Shown one piece after another: positions 9,607 through 19,698 of a DNA stretch of 64,000 nucleotides. Position 1 is the first letter of the stretch; every line of letters begins with the position of its first letter. The stretch is from Heracleum sosnowskyi. Taxonomy: Eukaryota; Streptophyta; Magnoliopsida; Apiales; Apiaceae. Under the pieces are notes generated by a model. The model worked only from the letters and a program-made list of their open reading frames with translations. It was not told the DNA's origin and searched no databases. The DNA is taken from NCBI GenBank assembly GCA_030848705.1, contig JAUIZM010000018.1, positions 992,001 to 1,056,000 on the forward strand. The letters are read 5' to 3'. The translations under genes and the position numbers were made by a program.

Positions 9607-12600
9607 ATGGCACCCATAGTCAAGCTCATGTCTGCTGGAGGGTTTATCTATGAGAAAAACAACTCCATCCCCTTTGTTGTCAAAGAAAGCCCAAACAGTC
9701 TGCTTTTCAAAATGATGGACTTTATGAAGAATTGCAAGTTGAGCTACGCAATGTTTCACTCTACACCACTCTACAATGAAATAATCGAAGAAATGTGGAC
9801 CTCATGTGAGTACAGTGGACCAAATTGCACTTTGCAATTCACCATCCAAGGTAATGAGTATATAGTTAATTCTGATGTGTTGCAAGCATGCTTACACCTT
9901 CCTGAAAATAATTGCTCTGCTTTGCCCACATTCACTGAAATGGTTAACATGATAAATTCCATAAACTACTCATTGCCTACTGATAATTTGGGTAAGATAA
10001 TTAGGAGAGGTTTGGTTAGGGAATACAGTTATTTAGCTGATGCATTCATTAAAGTCTTTTCTGGTAAAATTAGTAATTTTGATGCATTAACTAATTCCAT
10101 GTTGATTCTATTTACCATGCTCCTAACTGATAGATATTACAACTTTAGCACCCAACTTATGTATGAAATTGGTGCTAAGTTGGGTGATAAGGCAAATAGG
10201 AAGAAAAATATCTATTATGCTAGATTTCTGATGATTTTGGCTAACCATGTTAGTCCAGCACCATTGGTTATCTCTAACCCTGTGTCTAGGTTTGATTGCT
10301 TTGTGCAAGAGAAGAGAGTATTGACAGACATACTGAGGCTGAACCACAATGGTGATGTTCCAGTGGTGTATCTGCCAATAATTGAGGTAACTACTGCTAT
10401 CCCTTCTAGTATAGTTGTTACTTCAACTGTATCACCCAGTCCTGTTGCTGTGGAGTCTGTAGTTGTGACCCAACAGGCTCCTGCCCCAGCAACAAAACCA
10501 AAATCAAAGAAATCCTCCAAGCCAACCTCAGGTGCTTCCCAAAAGGCACCTGTTGTAAAATCCACTACACAACCTAAGGGGAGTGTTGTAGGTGCTGTGA
10601 GAGGTGAGAGAAGGGGTGAACATAAAAGAAACCCTAAGGATAAGGAAGGAAAGATGAGTGAGATCCAGCCAAGCCCCATTGTGTCTTCCCAACAAGGCAC
10701 AATGAGTAATATGGATTTAAGCACATGTCTAATTGCATCCTCCCAAAAGGATGTAATTATTGAAACAAGCTCTCCTCCAAGAGCACACTCCAAGAGGGTA
10801 AGGGACACTTCAAGCCCACAGTCTACTATTTCCCAATACCAAAGGAGAGTGAAGCAAAAATCCCAGGTTTCACAGGGTGCACACACACTGGAAGCAACAC
10901 TTCCAGTTTCTCAAATTCAGTTTGATGTAACCCCTATCATTACTCTGGGGTTACAGTCCCATTCTTTAAATATAAATCTTGAACCAACTCCTCAAAATTC
11001 ACCAACTCAATCATTAGATGTGGATATGATCCATTCATCTATCCCTGATTCTCCAACTCTTTTCTTGGAGAAGCCCCACTCTGACATTGGTGACCATCAC
11101 TTGTTAAGTGATTTGTTGGGCCACCAATCATCCTTTTCTGAAGTTACAAGAGGATCTGTGGAACAATCTCTTAAATCAATCACCACAGATTCTACTGTAA
11201 TTTCACTTTCTCAAAGTGCTTTCTTGACTTTATCAACGAAACAGTCTCTTTCGTTGACAAGTGTTTCTCCATCAACGGTATCCATACCGTTGACAGTTCA
11301 AACTACCATACCGTTGATAGTTCATTCTGCACCTTTAATTGAAAATCAAGTTGTTTCCACAACTAGTGCAGATGATCTAGTGGTAGTTGAGACACTTCTA
11401 GGATTGAGAGGGAGTGAAACTGAGAGGCTGGCTTGCAGCCAGGAAAAAGGAGAGGTTGAGAGTGAGAGGCTGACTATTTCTTCCAGTCAGGCAAAAGGAG
11501 AGGCTGAGGGTTCCACCTTAGTAGGTGAAGGTGAGGGTGTGAGAGGTGTGAGCCATGGGGATCCCATGATGCAAGAAAATAGAGGAGAGAGAGAAGGGAC
11601 TACAGGAGCAATAAGGGATGAAGCAGCCATTGGAAGTGAGTTAATGGAGGTCAGTGAGGGAGAAAGGGAACCTACTTTCCAAGAGCATTATCAACAAACT
11701 CTGGATAGTATTTCCCTGGATCCTGAGACCTTTACTCATCCTGTGCCAGCCTATCAAATTATGGCTCAGCAGGGCAATGTGGAGGCAGAAAGGTCACTAA
11801 ACCTAATTCATACAACTGCATCAATGCAAAGAGCAAAGGATGCCTTGACCAATCTACCTCCAGGAGCTGCAGCAAGTGGAGACTTTGACTTTTCTGATGA
11901 TGAGGACAGCTATGGTGACAATCTACAGGTGGCCACTACTTCACAGACTGGGACTTCTGTGGTGCCTCCTAGACCAGACTGGCTTTCTCAGGATATGCAT
12001 GGAAGATTCACTCTAGATGCTGCTATCTCAAGGCAGTACAATGAGGCATATCTAGCTCATGAGTCTGCAAATGCAAGGGACAAGAAATTCTACAAGGCCA
12101 TCATGGATTCTCTGGAAATCCAAAGGCTACAGATGCTACAGACAAGGATTGAAGCTACAGAAATCAAGGATTCCATTAGCAACCTCAAGGATGCTAATGA
12201 CAGGAGGCTAGATGAAAAGCTTCCTCTTCTCACTGTGTCCAAGATGACCAGGTTTTTCTCTAAGGAACCTGAAGTGGCTACCTCCTTGAAGACTCTCTCT
12301 TCTAGAGTGGACAAGGTGGAAGCTACTTTATCTCAGATGCAAAAGGAACAGGAGAAGGAAACACAACTATTGGCCCAACTAGTGGCAGCTCAAGGACTCC
12401 CAGTCATCTCTTTTGATGATAACAAAAAGGGGGAGAAATCTAAGGAGCTAGACATTCAAATCACAAAGGTTATGGTTCCAGCCATTTCCTTACCAAATGA
12501 GCCACTAGCAATGGGGGAGCTTGGAAAGAAGCAAAAGGATGGTATTGACCTAATACAGGAAGCTTCTATGAGGATGAGACTTGCAGAACAAATTAAAGAC

Positions 12601-14100
12601 CATTGGTCCAACATAGAAGCAAGGGTCAAGAAAATTGCTGGAACTACAAAGGACTCAAATCCATCAACGGATCAACCATCAACGAATGCCATGGTTCTAG
12701 TGTCAACGAAATGGGAGCCACAGACCAATTCTTTCTATCAAATAGAGCCTCTTCTACATGGAGTCACTCAAGGCCCAAGGAAGGAAAAAGGACAAACTTC
12801 ATGCATTAGGGATGTGGAACAAGCTCCACTCCAAAGAAGCTTATCTCCCAAGTCCCCTGCTAAACCAAAGGGCAAAAATATAGCAAGGATTTTCTATCCT
12901 GCACCTTATCCAGATGAGCTCAAGCTTCTTGGTCTACTTATCACAAAAAGCAAGGAAAACAATGATCGTGAGATAAGGAAGCAAAGGGCAATTGTCTACA
13001 GGAATGGACAAGAAATCTGTGTTTGGGCTGGTCACCCAAACTTTGCTGAAGCTAAAGCTGAAGAGTCAGAAAGAGCAGCAATGCAAGCCCTTGCAGTTGC
13101 TCAATCTCTTGATGAAGAAGAAAAACAGCTAGAAGAAAAGGCAAGAGAGGAAAGGAGTGCAAAGAAGAGCACAAGGCAACCAAAGGCAAGAGCTAGGAGA
13201 AACATAGCCTTTGAGAATGATGACTCTCAGAGCATTGCATCAGACTCTTCTGTACCAATTGCACCTCCAACAATTCCTGATCCAATTTCAGAGGTAAAGT
13301 TAGCCTGTGATCCTAATCATCCTGTCAATTTCCATGATCAGCCAATTGAGCCAAAGGGAGAGCCAATTGAGTTTGATGAGGCCAACTTCCCAAAATTCCT
13401 CTTTGAAATGGATCCAAAGAAGAAATCTAAGCAAAGGGCTACCAAGGCTAAACCAATTCTGGTAAGGAGACCACAAGCTGAGAAACCCCCTACCAACCCA
13501 GAAGACTTCATCTACATTGCTGATATCAGGGAGGAGTCTGACATTCATATCAATCTTGATGACCTAGTTGAAGTGAGAGGAATAGCAGCTTCTTACAAAC
13601 TACCAGAGAGATTGGCATTTGTCTACAAGGGTGGGAAAGAACTGGTTTGGCCTCTACATAGAATTCTGGGAGAAGACTATCAGACACTGCTATCTGTGTT
13701 TAAATGTTTGAAGAAAGATTTTGGTTTTACCAAAACAGCCAAGTCTGAGGTTGTCTCCAAGATTTGTCAAATCAAAGCTAGCTGGAACAAGCCTGGTGCA
13801 CTTCCCAGAGTACTGAAGGTCCCTCAAACAGGAAAGATAATTCATCTCCAACCTTTTTGGATGATGGAATTCAGAGATAAGGACAACTGTAGAAGATTCT
13901 TCAGAATAGAAGACCAACTGGAGAAGGCATCCAATGAAACTCTAAGATTAATGCAATCCAAGTTGGGGAATCAAGATGAAGAAGAGAAGATTTTCTACAG
14001 AAGACTTCAATGCAAGAAAAGGGAAGAAAACAAGACCACAGAGGCAAAGATGAAAAATCTGCTCAGTCTAGAGGAGCAACTCTATGCACTTGTTTTGTAA
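9607..14100 (+). CDS. Third ORF of element A, 1497-residue accessory protein
   Basis: This ORF lies where env-like genes sit in some Sireviruses, but I see no signal peptide or membrane anchor. The N-terminal domain (about 1-230: LYNEIIEEMW, then an all-helical pattern ending YYARFLMILANHV) matches the third ORF of element B in plan and resembles a domain annotated in databases as a putative plant transposon protein. The middle (about 260-760) is Ser/Thr/Pro/Gln-rich with a KPKSKKSSKP basic run. Acidic and coiled-coil-like segments follow (about 760-960). The C-terminal domain (about 1300-1497) has a Lys/Glu-rich tail and resembles B's C-terminus. The family motif occurs at 11231-11318 and 12662-12711. 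The KKGEK codons contain a polypurine-like tract at 12424-12437. Function unknown; a nuclear or chromatin role is only a guess. Confidence 0.8.
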   Translation: MAPIVKLMSAGGFIYEKNNSIPFVVKESPNSLLFKMMDFMKNCKLSYAMFHSTPLYNEIIEEMWTSCEYSGPNCTLQFTIQGNEYIVNSDVLQACLHLPENNCSALPTFTEMVNMINSINYSLPTDNLGKIIRRGLVREYSYLADAFIKVFSGKISNFDALTNSMLILFTMLLTDRYYNFSTQLMYEIGAKLGDKANRKKNIYYARFLMILANHVSPAPLVISNPVSRFDCFVQEKRVLTDILRLNHNGDVPVVYLPIIEVTTAIPSSIVVTSTVSPSPVAVESVVVTQQAPAPATKPKSKKSSKPTSGASQKAPVVKSTTQPKGSVVGAVRGERRGEHKRNPKDKEGKMSEIQPSPIVSSQQGTMSNMDLSTCLIASSQKDVIIETSSPPRAHSKRVRDTSSPQSTISQYQRRVKQKSQVSQGAHTLEATLPVSQIQFDVTPIITLGLQSHSLNINLEPTPQNSPTQSLDVDMIHSSIPDSPTLFLEKPHSDIGDHHLLSDLLGHQSSFSEVTRGSVEQSLKSITTDSTVISLSQSAFLTLSTKQSLSLTSVSPSTVSIPLTVQTTIPLIVHSAPLIENQVVSTTSADDLVVVETLLGLRGSETERLACSQEKGEVESERLTISSSQAKGEAEGSTLVGEGEGVRGVSHGDPMMQENRGEREGTTGAIRDEAAIGSELMEVSEGEREPTFQEHYQQTLDSISLDPETFTHPVPAYQIMAQQGNVEAERSLNLIHTTASMQRAKDALTNLPPGAAASGDFDFSDDEDSYGDNLQVATTSQTGTSVVPPRPDWLSQDMHGRFTLDAAISRQYNEAYLAHESANARDKKFYKAIMDSLEIQRLQMLQTRIEATEIKDSISNLKDANDRRLDEKLPLLTVSKMTRFFSKEPEVATSLKTLSSRVDKVEATLSQMQKEQEKETQLLAQLVAAQGLPVISFDDNKKGEKSKELDIQITKVMVPAISLPNEPLAMGELGKKQKDGIDLIQEASMRMRLAEQIKDHWSNIEARVKKIAGTTKDSNPSTDQPSTNAMVLVSTKWEPQTNSFYQIEPLLHGVTQGPRKEKGQTSCIRDVEQAPLQRSLSPKSPAKPKGKNIARIFYPAPYPDELKLLGLLITKSKENNDREIRKQRAIVYRNGQEICVWAGHPNFAEAKAEESERAAMQALAVAQSLDEEEKQLEEKAREERSAKKSTRQPKARARRNIAFENDDSQSIASDSSVPIAPPTIPDPISEVKLACDPNHPVNFHDQPIEPKGEPIEFDEANFPKFLFEMDPKKKSKQRATKAKPILVRRPQAEKPPTNPEDFIYIADIREESDIHINLDDLVEVRGIAASYKLPERLAFVYKGGKELVWPLHRILGEDYQTLLSVFKCLKKDFGFTKTAKSEVVSKICQIKASWNKPGALPRVLKVPQTGKIIHLQPFWMMEFRDKDNCRRFFRIEDQLEKASNETLRLMQSKLGNQDEEEKIFYRRLQCKKREENKTTEAKMKNLLSLEEQLYALVL

Positions 14101-14233
14101 GATTTTCTACTTTCCATTTCAATTAAATTCAATGAAGCTCAATGCAATTTCTACTTTTATCATGTGTAATATGTCTGAGTGTTTTTGTTATCATCAAGGC
14201 TCTTGATTTATGGCTGTTATTCTATCAGTCATA

Positions 14234-14246
14234 AATTGGGGGAGAT
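14234..14246 (+). other. 3' polypurine tract, element A
   Basis: ATTGGGGGAGAT lies immediately before the LTR start TGTTAGG at 14247 and would prime plus-strand synthesis. Confidence 0.85.
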
Positions 14247-15291
14247 TGTTAGGAATATGTTGTTCTTGATGATAATTATAAAAACACTTAGTAGATTTTG
14301 TATTAAGTCATTTTGTAACTGTCAACGAAATGGCATGATTTGCAGTGTTTCGTTGACAGGAAGCTCATCAACGAAATGAGTGATGTAGCAATTGCACTGT
14401 ACAATACTTCACAGTTTGATATGCAATTTGTTGTATGTATTAGATAGGTTTTTCTAAGTCATGTTGACTAAGTACTAGATAGGCAAACTAGGTTGGTGAA
14501 TTGTAAATATATTATGCCATGTAATTTTGCCTAAGTGAAGACATGTCAACGGAATGAAGTTTACTCTATCAACGGTATGAAGATTAGTCTGTCAACGGAA
14601 TGAAGATTACTCTATCAACGAAACGAGGAATACACCATCAACGAAATGAAGAATAAAGCTATCAACGAAACACATCTCCATGCCATCAACGAATCACTAT
14701 TACTTTTTGAATAGTTGACAAAGTGATAGTGACAGTTTACTGAACAGATCTAAAGGAGATATGGAAGTGTACTGTGCATTGGAAGCCATCAAAATGGTTA
14801 CTGGAAATAAGGAAACATTCCAATTTCCAATAAGGCTCTTGGGAGTGATTATAATAAGCATGAAGACAAAAGCAAGGATCTCCAAGGACCATTGGACAAA
14901 AGGAATGAAAAGCAAACTACTGATGGTTATTACTAATATACTTTAGTGTAACCAAAATAGGATTGTAAACTTGGGAATGTATATAACCAAGTGTAGCAGT
15001 TAAAATAGAGAAGAGAGAAGAAAACAAATAGATTGTATTAGCTATCTTTGAGAGCACACTTCTCTACACTCTTGTAACTGAGCAGCTGTGTACATTTTGT
15101 ATCACAGATTATTTCCGCAATAAAAATCACTTCAGTTGGATCATCAAACAATCCAACTGAAATTATTTATGTGCTTGTGATTTTTACATTAAGTTCAGTT
15201 TTTATTTGTAAGTTGTTTTTAAGTTTAAGAAATATCAAAAATTGTATTCAACCCCCCTTCTACAATTCTGTTAGGTCATTTGGGATTAACA
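14247..15291 (+). repeat. 3' LTR of element A, shared with a following partial copy
   Basis: This 1045-bp LTR is nearly identical to 2154-3205. By eye I find about six substitutions (for example TTTTTATAAG to TTTTTCTAAG, CAAAGTAGG to CAAACTAGG, ATATATTG to ATAGATTG) and 7 fewer C in the C-run. It is followed directly by a primer-binding site and gag rather than by a target duplication. Confidence 0.92.
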
Positions 15292-15700
15292 ATTGGTATC
15301 AAATCAAGCTTCTAACATACAAGAAGTTTAAAGATCAAGACCAAAACAGTAACCATGGTGAAGAAGGATGCAGGAGTAAAGATACCAGTTCTTGATAAAG
15401 ACAATTACTTTCACTGGAAAGTGAAGATGCATTTACATCTCATGTCTATGGATGAGAGGTATGTAGATTGCATTGAGAAAGGTCCACACGTTCCCATGAA
15501 GTTTGCATCTAGAGTTGGAGTGCCAGATGATGCTCCTGATGTAGAAATTCCAAAACTTGTCTCAAAATGGACTATTGAAGATCTTGCAGAAATCCATAAA
15601 GATAAGAGAACCATGAACATTCTGTTTAATGGTTTGGAGCAAGAGATGTTTGACAATGTCATCAACTGTACAACCTCTAAAGAAGTATGGGACACTGTTA
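15292..15700 (+). mobile_element. Truncated second internal region of an A-family element
   Basis: The sequence after the 3' LTR repeats 3206-3614 almost exactly, including the primer-binding site (here TGGTATCAAATC, one more mismatch) and the leader. Similarity stops after GACACTGTTA at 15700, inside gag. No matching 3' LTR follows. Confidence 0.9.
15355..15700 (+). pseudogene. gag: Truncated gag of the partial A-family copy
   Basis: About 115 codons are the same as the start of gag at 3269. The frame then reads into unrelated DNA and stops 14 codons later (KNINLTKLKPYKHNG). The capsid core is broken in the middle of the KEVWDTV motif, and zinc knuckles are missing, so this is not functional. 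Confidence 0.9.
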
Positions 15701-16739
15701 AAAATATAAACCTCACAAAATTAAAACCATATAAACACAACGGCTAGCAGTGTATGTTCAAGAAAGAATGTCAAAAATACCCCTATGTATTTCGTACTTT
15801 TCCGGTATTTTGCTATCTAAAACCCTTTTCCCTGAATGCTAACTTCTGCTTGATCCAAATTTTTAAAACGAAGTGGTAGGAATACTCGAATGTATTTCGT
15901 TCTTTTCCGGTATTTTACAATCCAAACCCACAACCAGGGAATGCTGAATCTGCTGGATCCTACGTTGAATGTAACCTTGGCATCATTTTCGTGGAACCAG
16001 GATAGCATGCAATTTAACGCAGATTCTGAAAAAAGAAATAGAAGATTTTGGTCATCTATTTCCACCAGGCACAATGTGTTTCACAATTCAAAGACATGCA
16101 GCAGAACTTGTAAGTTGTAATGATGGTTCCGCTACTAGATATATACTCCAAGAGAGGATGATATTGTTGAATAATATTGTTATAGTAAAAGAGTATATGA
16201 TAGTGTTGGGATCTGACATATTTAAGATATATAAAATTTCAAGATTCTAGAGCGATTGATTACTTATAACGGGTGCAGTTCCGAAAGAGTTGCTTGCTTG
16301 TGCTTCTTTTTGATATTTAGATGCTAAATTTTGATTTAGCATTTCTTAAGCTGATTGTTTTAGTATTGTGCTTCATTATCTCAAAAGATGAAAATAAATT
16401 GTATAAAATTTTGCAGAATTCACCAGGTAATAAACATAATTAATTTGTGAACGGATACTACTATATTTAAAGTTTAAACACATAGCAACATATAGTAAGT
16501 ACTGATGTGTGGTAGACTTGTAGGAACGAACACATGCACAGGGTAGCTAGCTAGGGTTTCGGAAACCCTAGTGACATACTAACATCTCAAAACTTAGTAC
16601 GTACATACTATTATTTGTATATAATATTTCACAAATATACATAAACAAAACTAGCTATATGCTAAAACACCATTTTATTTAGATATATAGACCCTGATTG
16701 TTGATCGTCGGCCGGTGATGGGAGAACCATAGACCATGA
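15701..16739. other. Intergenic, no gene seen
   Basis: AT-rich DNA contains a degenerate direct repeat (TATTTCGTACTTTTCCGG near 15787 and TATTTCGTTCTTTTCCGG near 15893). The end nearest 16740 is the 3' flank of the minus-strand CIF gene. No open frame has family features. Confidence 0.5.
16551..16571. promoter_or_regulatory. Telo-box palindrome
   Basis: CTAGGGTTT, spacer CGG, then AAACCCTAG: a perfect 9-bp inverted repeat whose arms are the telo-box core AAACCCTA, known from plant promoters and Polycomb-recruiting sites. It lies 170 bp beyond the CIF stop codon. Its role here is unknown. Confidence 0.4.
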
Positions 16740-17786
16740 TCAGTTGGGGATGAGCTTGAAAGGAGGCTTCACAAAGGTTGGTGCTGGATCATAAGTTCCG
16801 TAATCTTTTGTGTTCACCCTAAGAAGCCTGCCATGGATGATATTAGTCTCTTCCCCTTGGTGCAGCTGCTGGTGCCCCTATAAATGTTTAAGAAATTAAA
16901 AAAAGACATGATTTACAGATTTATTGAGTAGAATTAACAAGAAGGATACTATTATTGAGAAATAATTGTAACTATTTATAGATTACGTAGATAAGAGCAC
17001 GGGGAGCGGGGTAGGCTGAAGGCCCGATTTTCTTGGAAAATTAACTGTATTTTTTCAAAATTTTGCATTTAAGCTCAGGATGTTTTAAGATTCTAGTTCG
17101 GCCACTAGAGTAGAGTATAGTGTATATGGATAACTGCAGCATATTGATATTTCATGATGAATTATGTCTGACAACTTTACTACTTTACTAAATCAGCTAT
17201 ATATATATACAGAAACCACAAGAATTCAGGATCTCTAAATATTTTGTTTTCGAAAGTAAGATTTTTTCTGGTTTGATGAAACTTAAGTAAAAATATAAGC
17301 ATCAAAATACTGAAAGACCTTATATGTTGAAGCCATAGCCTCCTTCTCCAAGTTGTTTACAGATCTCAATTGTCTACCTGCAATCAAACACAGATTTATG
17401 ATATCATGTCAACTTTGCATGCTAGATATTACATCATAAAAACAAACAAGTACACGGCACTAATCGAAATCAATATATGTGACAGGCTATAAATAGCCTA
17501 GGTAATAACCCAGGCTCAAAAGATTACAAAAACAAGGTGCCCGTTTATCACGGTGTTGTGTTGTTTTGCAAACACCCACCAGCAACTACATCTCGGGAAA
17601 CAAACGAGAAGAAGGACTTGAACGGAAAGAGAGTTATCAATATGTTACATGTATAAAATAACTGCAAACACAAAAGAGATTTAATGATCCAGACACAAAC
17701 TTACCTGCAGAAGAAGTTGATGAAAATGAAACTGATATGAGGAGAAAAAGGAAACAACACTTTTTAAGAACCATGAAACTGCCCAT
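16740..17786 (-). CDS. CIF: Casparian strip integrity factor (CIF) peptide precursor, 3 exons
   Basis: Exons on the minus strand are 17786-17705, 17377-17319 and 16877-16740. The introns have canonical ends (GTAAG...TTGCAG, GTCTT...TTATAG) and the phases fit, giving a 92-residue precursor. It starts with a signal peptide (MGSFMVLKKCCFLFLLISVS, then SFSSTSSA). A short variable pro-region follows, then HGRLLRVNTK and the 21-residue C-terminal hormone starting DYGTYDPAPT and ending KPPFKLIPN, then stop TGA. Known CIF1/CIF2 peptides begin DYG (tyrosine sulfated by TPST) and end PPFKLIPN. They are secreted from the stele and bind the receptor kinase SGN3/GSO1 to seal the endodermal Casparian strip. 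The exact family ending and the DY site make the call strong. ATG 17784-17786 is the first ATG that gives a good signal peptide. Confidence 0.93.
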
Positions 17787-17854
17787 GTTGAGAAACTTTG
17801 ATTGGCTGATCTGTATTCTAGTTAAGCTGTTCTGTAATCTCACTGCAGAGAATC

Positions 17855-17860
17855 TCACAT
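17855..17860 (-). promoter_or_regulatory. Minimal start-stop uORF (ATGTGA) in the CIF leader
   Basis: On the minus strand the only ATG I see between the likely TATA box and the CIF start is followed directly by TGA. Such start-stop elements are known to stall ribosomes and lower downstream translation. Its effect here is inferred. Confidence 0.4.
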
Positions 17861-17927
17861 TAAATTTAAGACTAGTGTCAGAGACTCAGAGAGTACTATT
17901 GTTGGTAGAAGTGATGAAAAAATGGAT

Positions 17928-17942
17928 AGTTTAATATAAAGA
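17928..17942 (-). promoter_or_regulatory. TATA box candidate of the CIF gene
   Basis: The minus strand reads CTTTATATTAAAC, about 145 bp upstream of the CIF start codon. That leaves room for a leader of roughly 110 bases. Confidence 0.5.
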
Positions 17943-19611
17943 ATGAAATCCCTGTACATTCTTTTAGGTAATTTAAATTTTTTTTAAAGTTGGGTGGAAA
18001 GTTGAGAAAAAGCACTTTAGCTGTTGTTGGGGCTCTAAGTCTAAAGAGTTAGTGGAATGACTAGTATTTTTAAACTAATCTAACAGTTATTTGGACTCTC
18101 TAATTACCTAAGAGGTGGCATCAATTATAACAATTGTTGATCATAACACCTTTCTTGCTGTTACTCGAAACTTGATCGGATATTAGTGCAAGCAAGACAT
18201 TGCGATAAGAACAATCTTTTTTCTATTCATATTTGTCTGGGGTTATTTTTCGCGGTAATATAAAAATCGAATATTTATATGAATGCAGTATAGTCGTTAT
18301 GTCCGCACTTAAAATAACTCTTAAAGAATATTAAATCGTGAAAAATAAGTGCGGATAGATGATTGACAACAATACCATGCCAGGGAAGAGACCAGACGCC
18401 AATGTGTAATTGGTCATGATCTTTTGATGAAGAAACTAGTCTCATAAAAGGCTATGCCAATAAAAAGAAAAGACTTGATCAAATTTAATTTTAGGTTCAA
18501 GCTAAATTTCAGTTTTTCTAAATGAGCTAACCTGATTTTGTTAAACTAACAAATTTCAGCAGTTAAACTCAAACTCGAATTCTTAATAAATAATTTGAAT
18601 CGAATCGAATTCAAACCTAACTCCAGATTTATGTATAGAGTCCACTGATTTTACATGGTCAATTCAAATTAGGCTCAAAATATTCAAAGTTGAATATATT
18701 GTCAAATTCGTATCATCTTCTAGTTCGACGAAATTAGAGCCCTAAAAGGAATCCATTATTAGAGGTCAGTGCTATCAAATTTAAGCAGAAAAAGGGGGCT
18801 GGTGAGTGAGTAGGGTCATGTTTGTCTTTTCAATCCCATTGAGTGAGATTAGGCAGCCATTAATTAGTATATTTGGAGGACTAGTGGGGTCAAATTTATG
18901 GATAAAGACAAGGTTAATGGACCAAATAATAGGCATTTGAGAGGACATTGGTGGAAAATAAAGAGAAGCACTATTGCACATAAAATATCAAACTTGACCT
19001 CTTTTCTAGTAAACAAGTGTTAGCTAAGGCAAGCTCCCCTAATTCAAGTTAATTGTGGTTTTCATGGTAAATGCAGCTTATAAGCAATCATAGTTTGATC
19101 AGATACTTGTATTTGTTATGACATTTGATCACTCAGTTTTCTCCATTGTCTGCTTAGAAGTGATAAGAATGTTTCTATAGTTTAAAGTACTAAACAAGAT
19201 GAGAAGAATAAGCGGGCATTCGGGGACATCCGATAAAATTGGAACGATACAGAGAAAAACAGGACAAGAAGATTGAATTTTCCTCTATGTGTAATGTGTT
19301 GTATGAAATTTTTTCACATGTTTACGAAATCTAAACAAGTTGAACTGCAGTAGAACAACAATCAGATTGCAATAAGTATTCCTACCCAGCAAAGGCCGGA
19401 TGAAACTCTGTTCTTTCTTCAACAAACGAAGATCACAGCGTGCGAGTTACAAACAACTTACATTAGAGTCGATTCCGATTCATAATCCTATGTCCCGAGA
19501 CGATAATTATAGTACTTCAAGAACAGTTTCTGTTAGCAAATTAGCATGCAGCATGTGAGATTAAACAAACACGCGTAACATACAGCCTTTATAGGAGAAA
19601 ACAGAATAGCA
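17943..19611. other. CIF upstream region and intergenic DNA, no gene seen
   Basis: AT-rich DNA without a convincing open frame. The short open frame at 18781-18981 (minus) has no family features. The first several hundred bases presumably contain the CIF promoter. Confidence 0.4.
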
Positions 19612-19698
19612 TCACTTGGATGTAGTAATGTTCAGACGATCATCAGTTTGGTCTTCGTAGCGGAGACTGCCCTTTTGTCTGTAAACTGGCTTGGCATC
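19612..19698 (-). CDS. Candidate terminal exon of an unidentified gene
   Basis: On the minus strand a strong acceptor (GTTCACTGCTCTCAG) is followed by 28 open codons (DAKPVYRQKGSL, then RYEDQTDDRLNITTSK) and a stop at 19612-19614. The composition looks like real coding sequence. A second possible exon of the same gene is at about 20230-20332 (minus), after acceptor CTTTCTGCCACAG, and reads VLKGTSVSKDVKQRTREMKK. I do not recognise the protein, and I cannot establish the intervening exons or the start. Both could be pieces of a decayed gene. Confidence 0.3.
   Translation of the reverse strand, partial: DAKPVYRQKGSLRYEDQTDDRLNITTSK

Larger units (their letters stand above)
2154..15291 (+). mobile_element. 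Copia element A (Sirevirus/SIRE lineage), 13.1 kb
   Basis: Structure: 5' LTR, initiator-Met tRNA primer-binding site, gag, pol, a large third ORF, polypurine tract, 3' LTR. Order PR-INT-RT-RNaseH makes it Ty1/copia. The length, the extended multi-knuckle Gag, the extra ORF downstream of pol and the GGGGGAGATTGTTAG polypurine/LTR junction place it in the Sirevirus group. The 5' flank is a gypsy LTR (last bases ACGTA). There is no target duplication after the 3' LTR because the internal region starts again there. Every ORF is open. The two LTRs differ at about six bases plus a C-run length, so insertion is recent, or the two LTRs come from sister copies. Confidence 0.93.

Noticed and set aside
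17786..17859. Upstream extension of the CIF precursor (RFSAVRLQNSLTRIQ)
   Set aside because: It would start at a GTG and would place 24 polar residues ahead of an otherwise normal signal peptide.
18781..18981. 66-residue minus-strand frame
   Set aside because: No family features, no splice or promoter context; length expected by chance.
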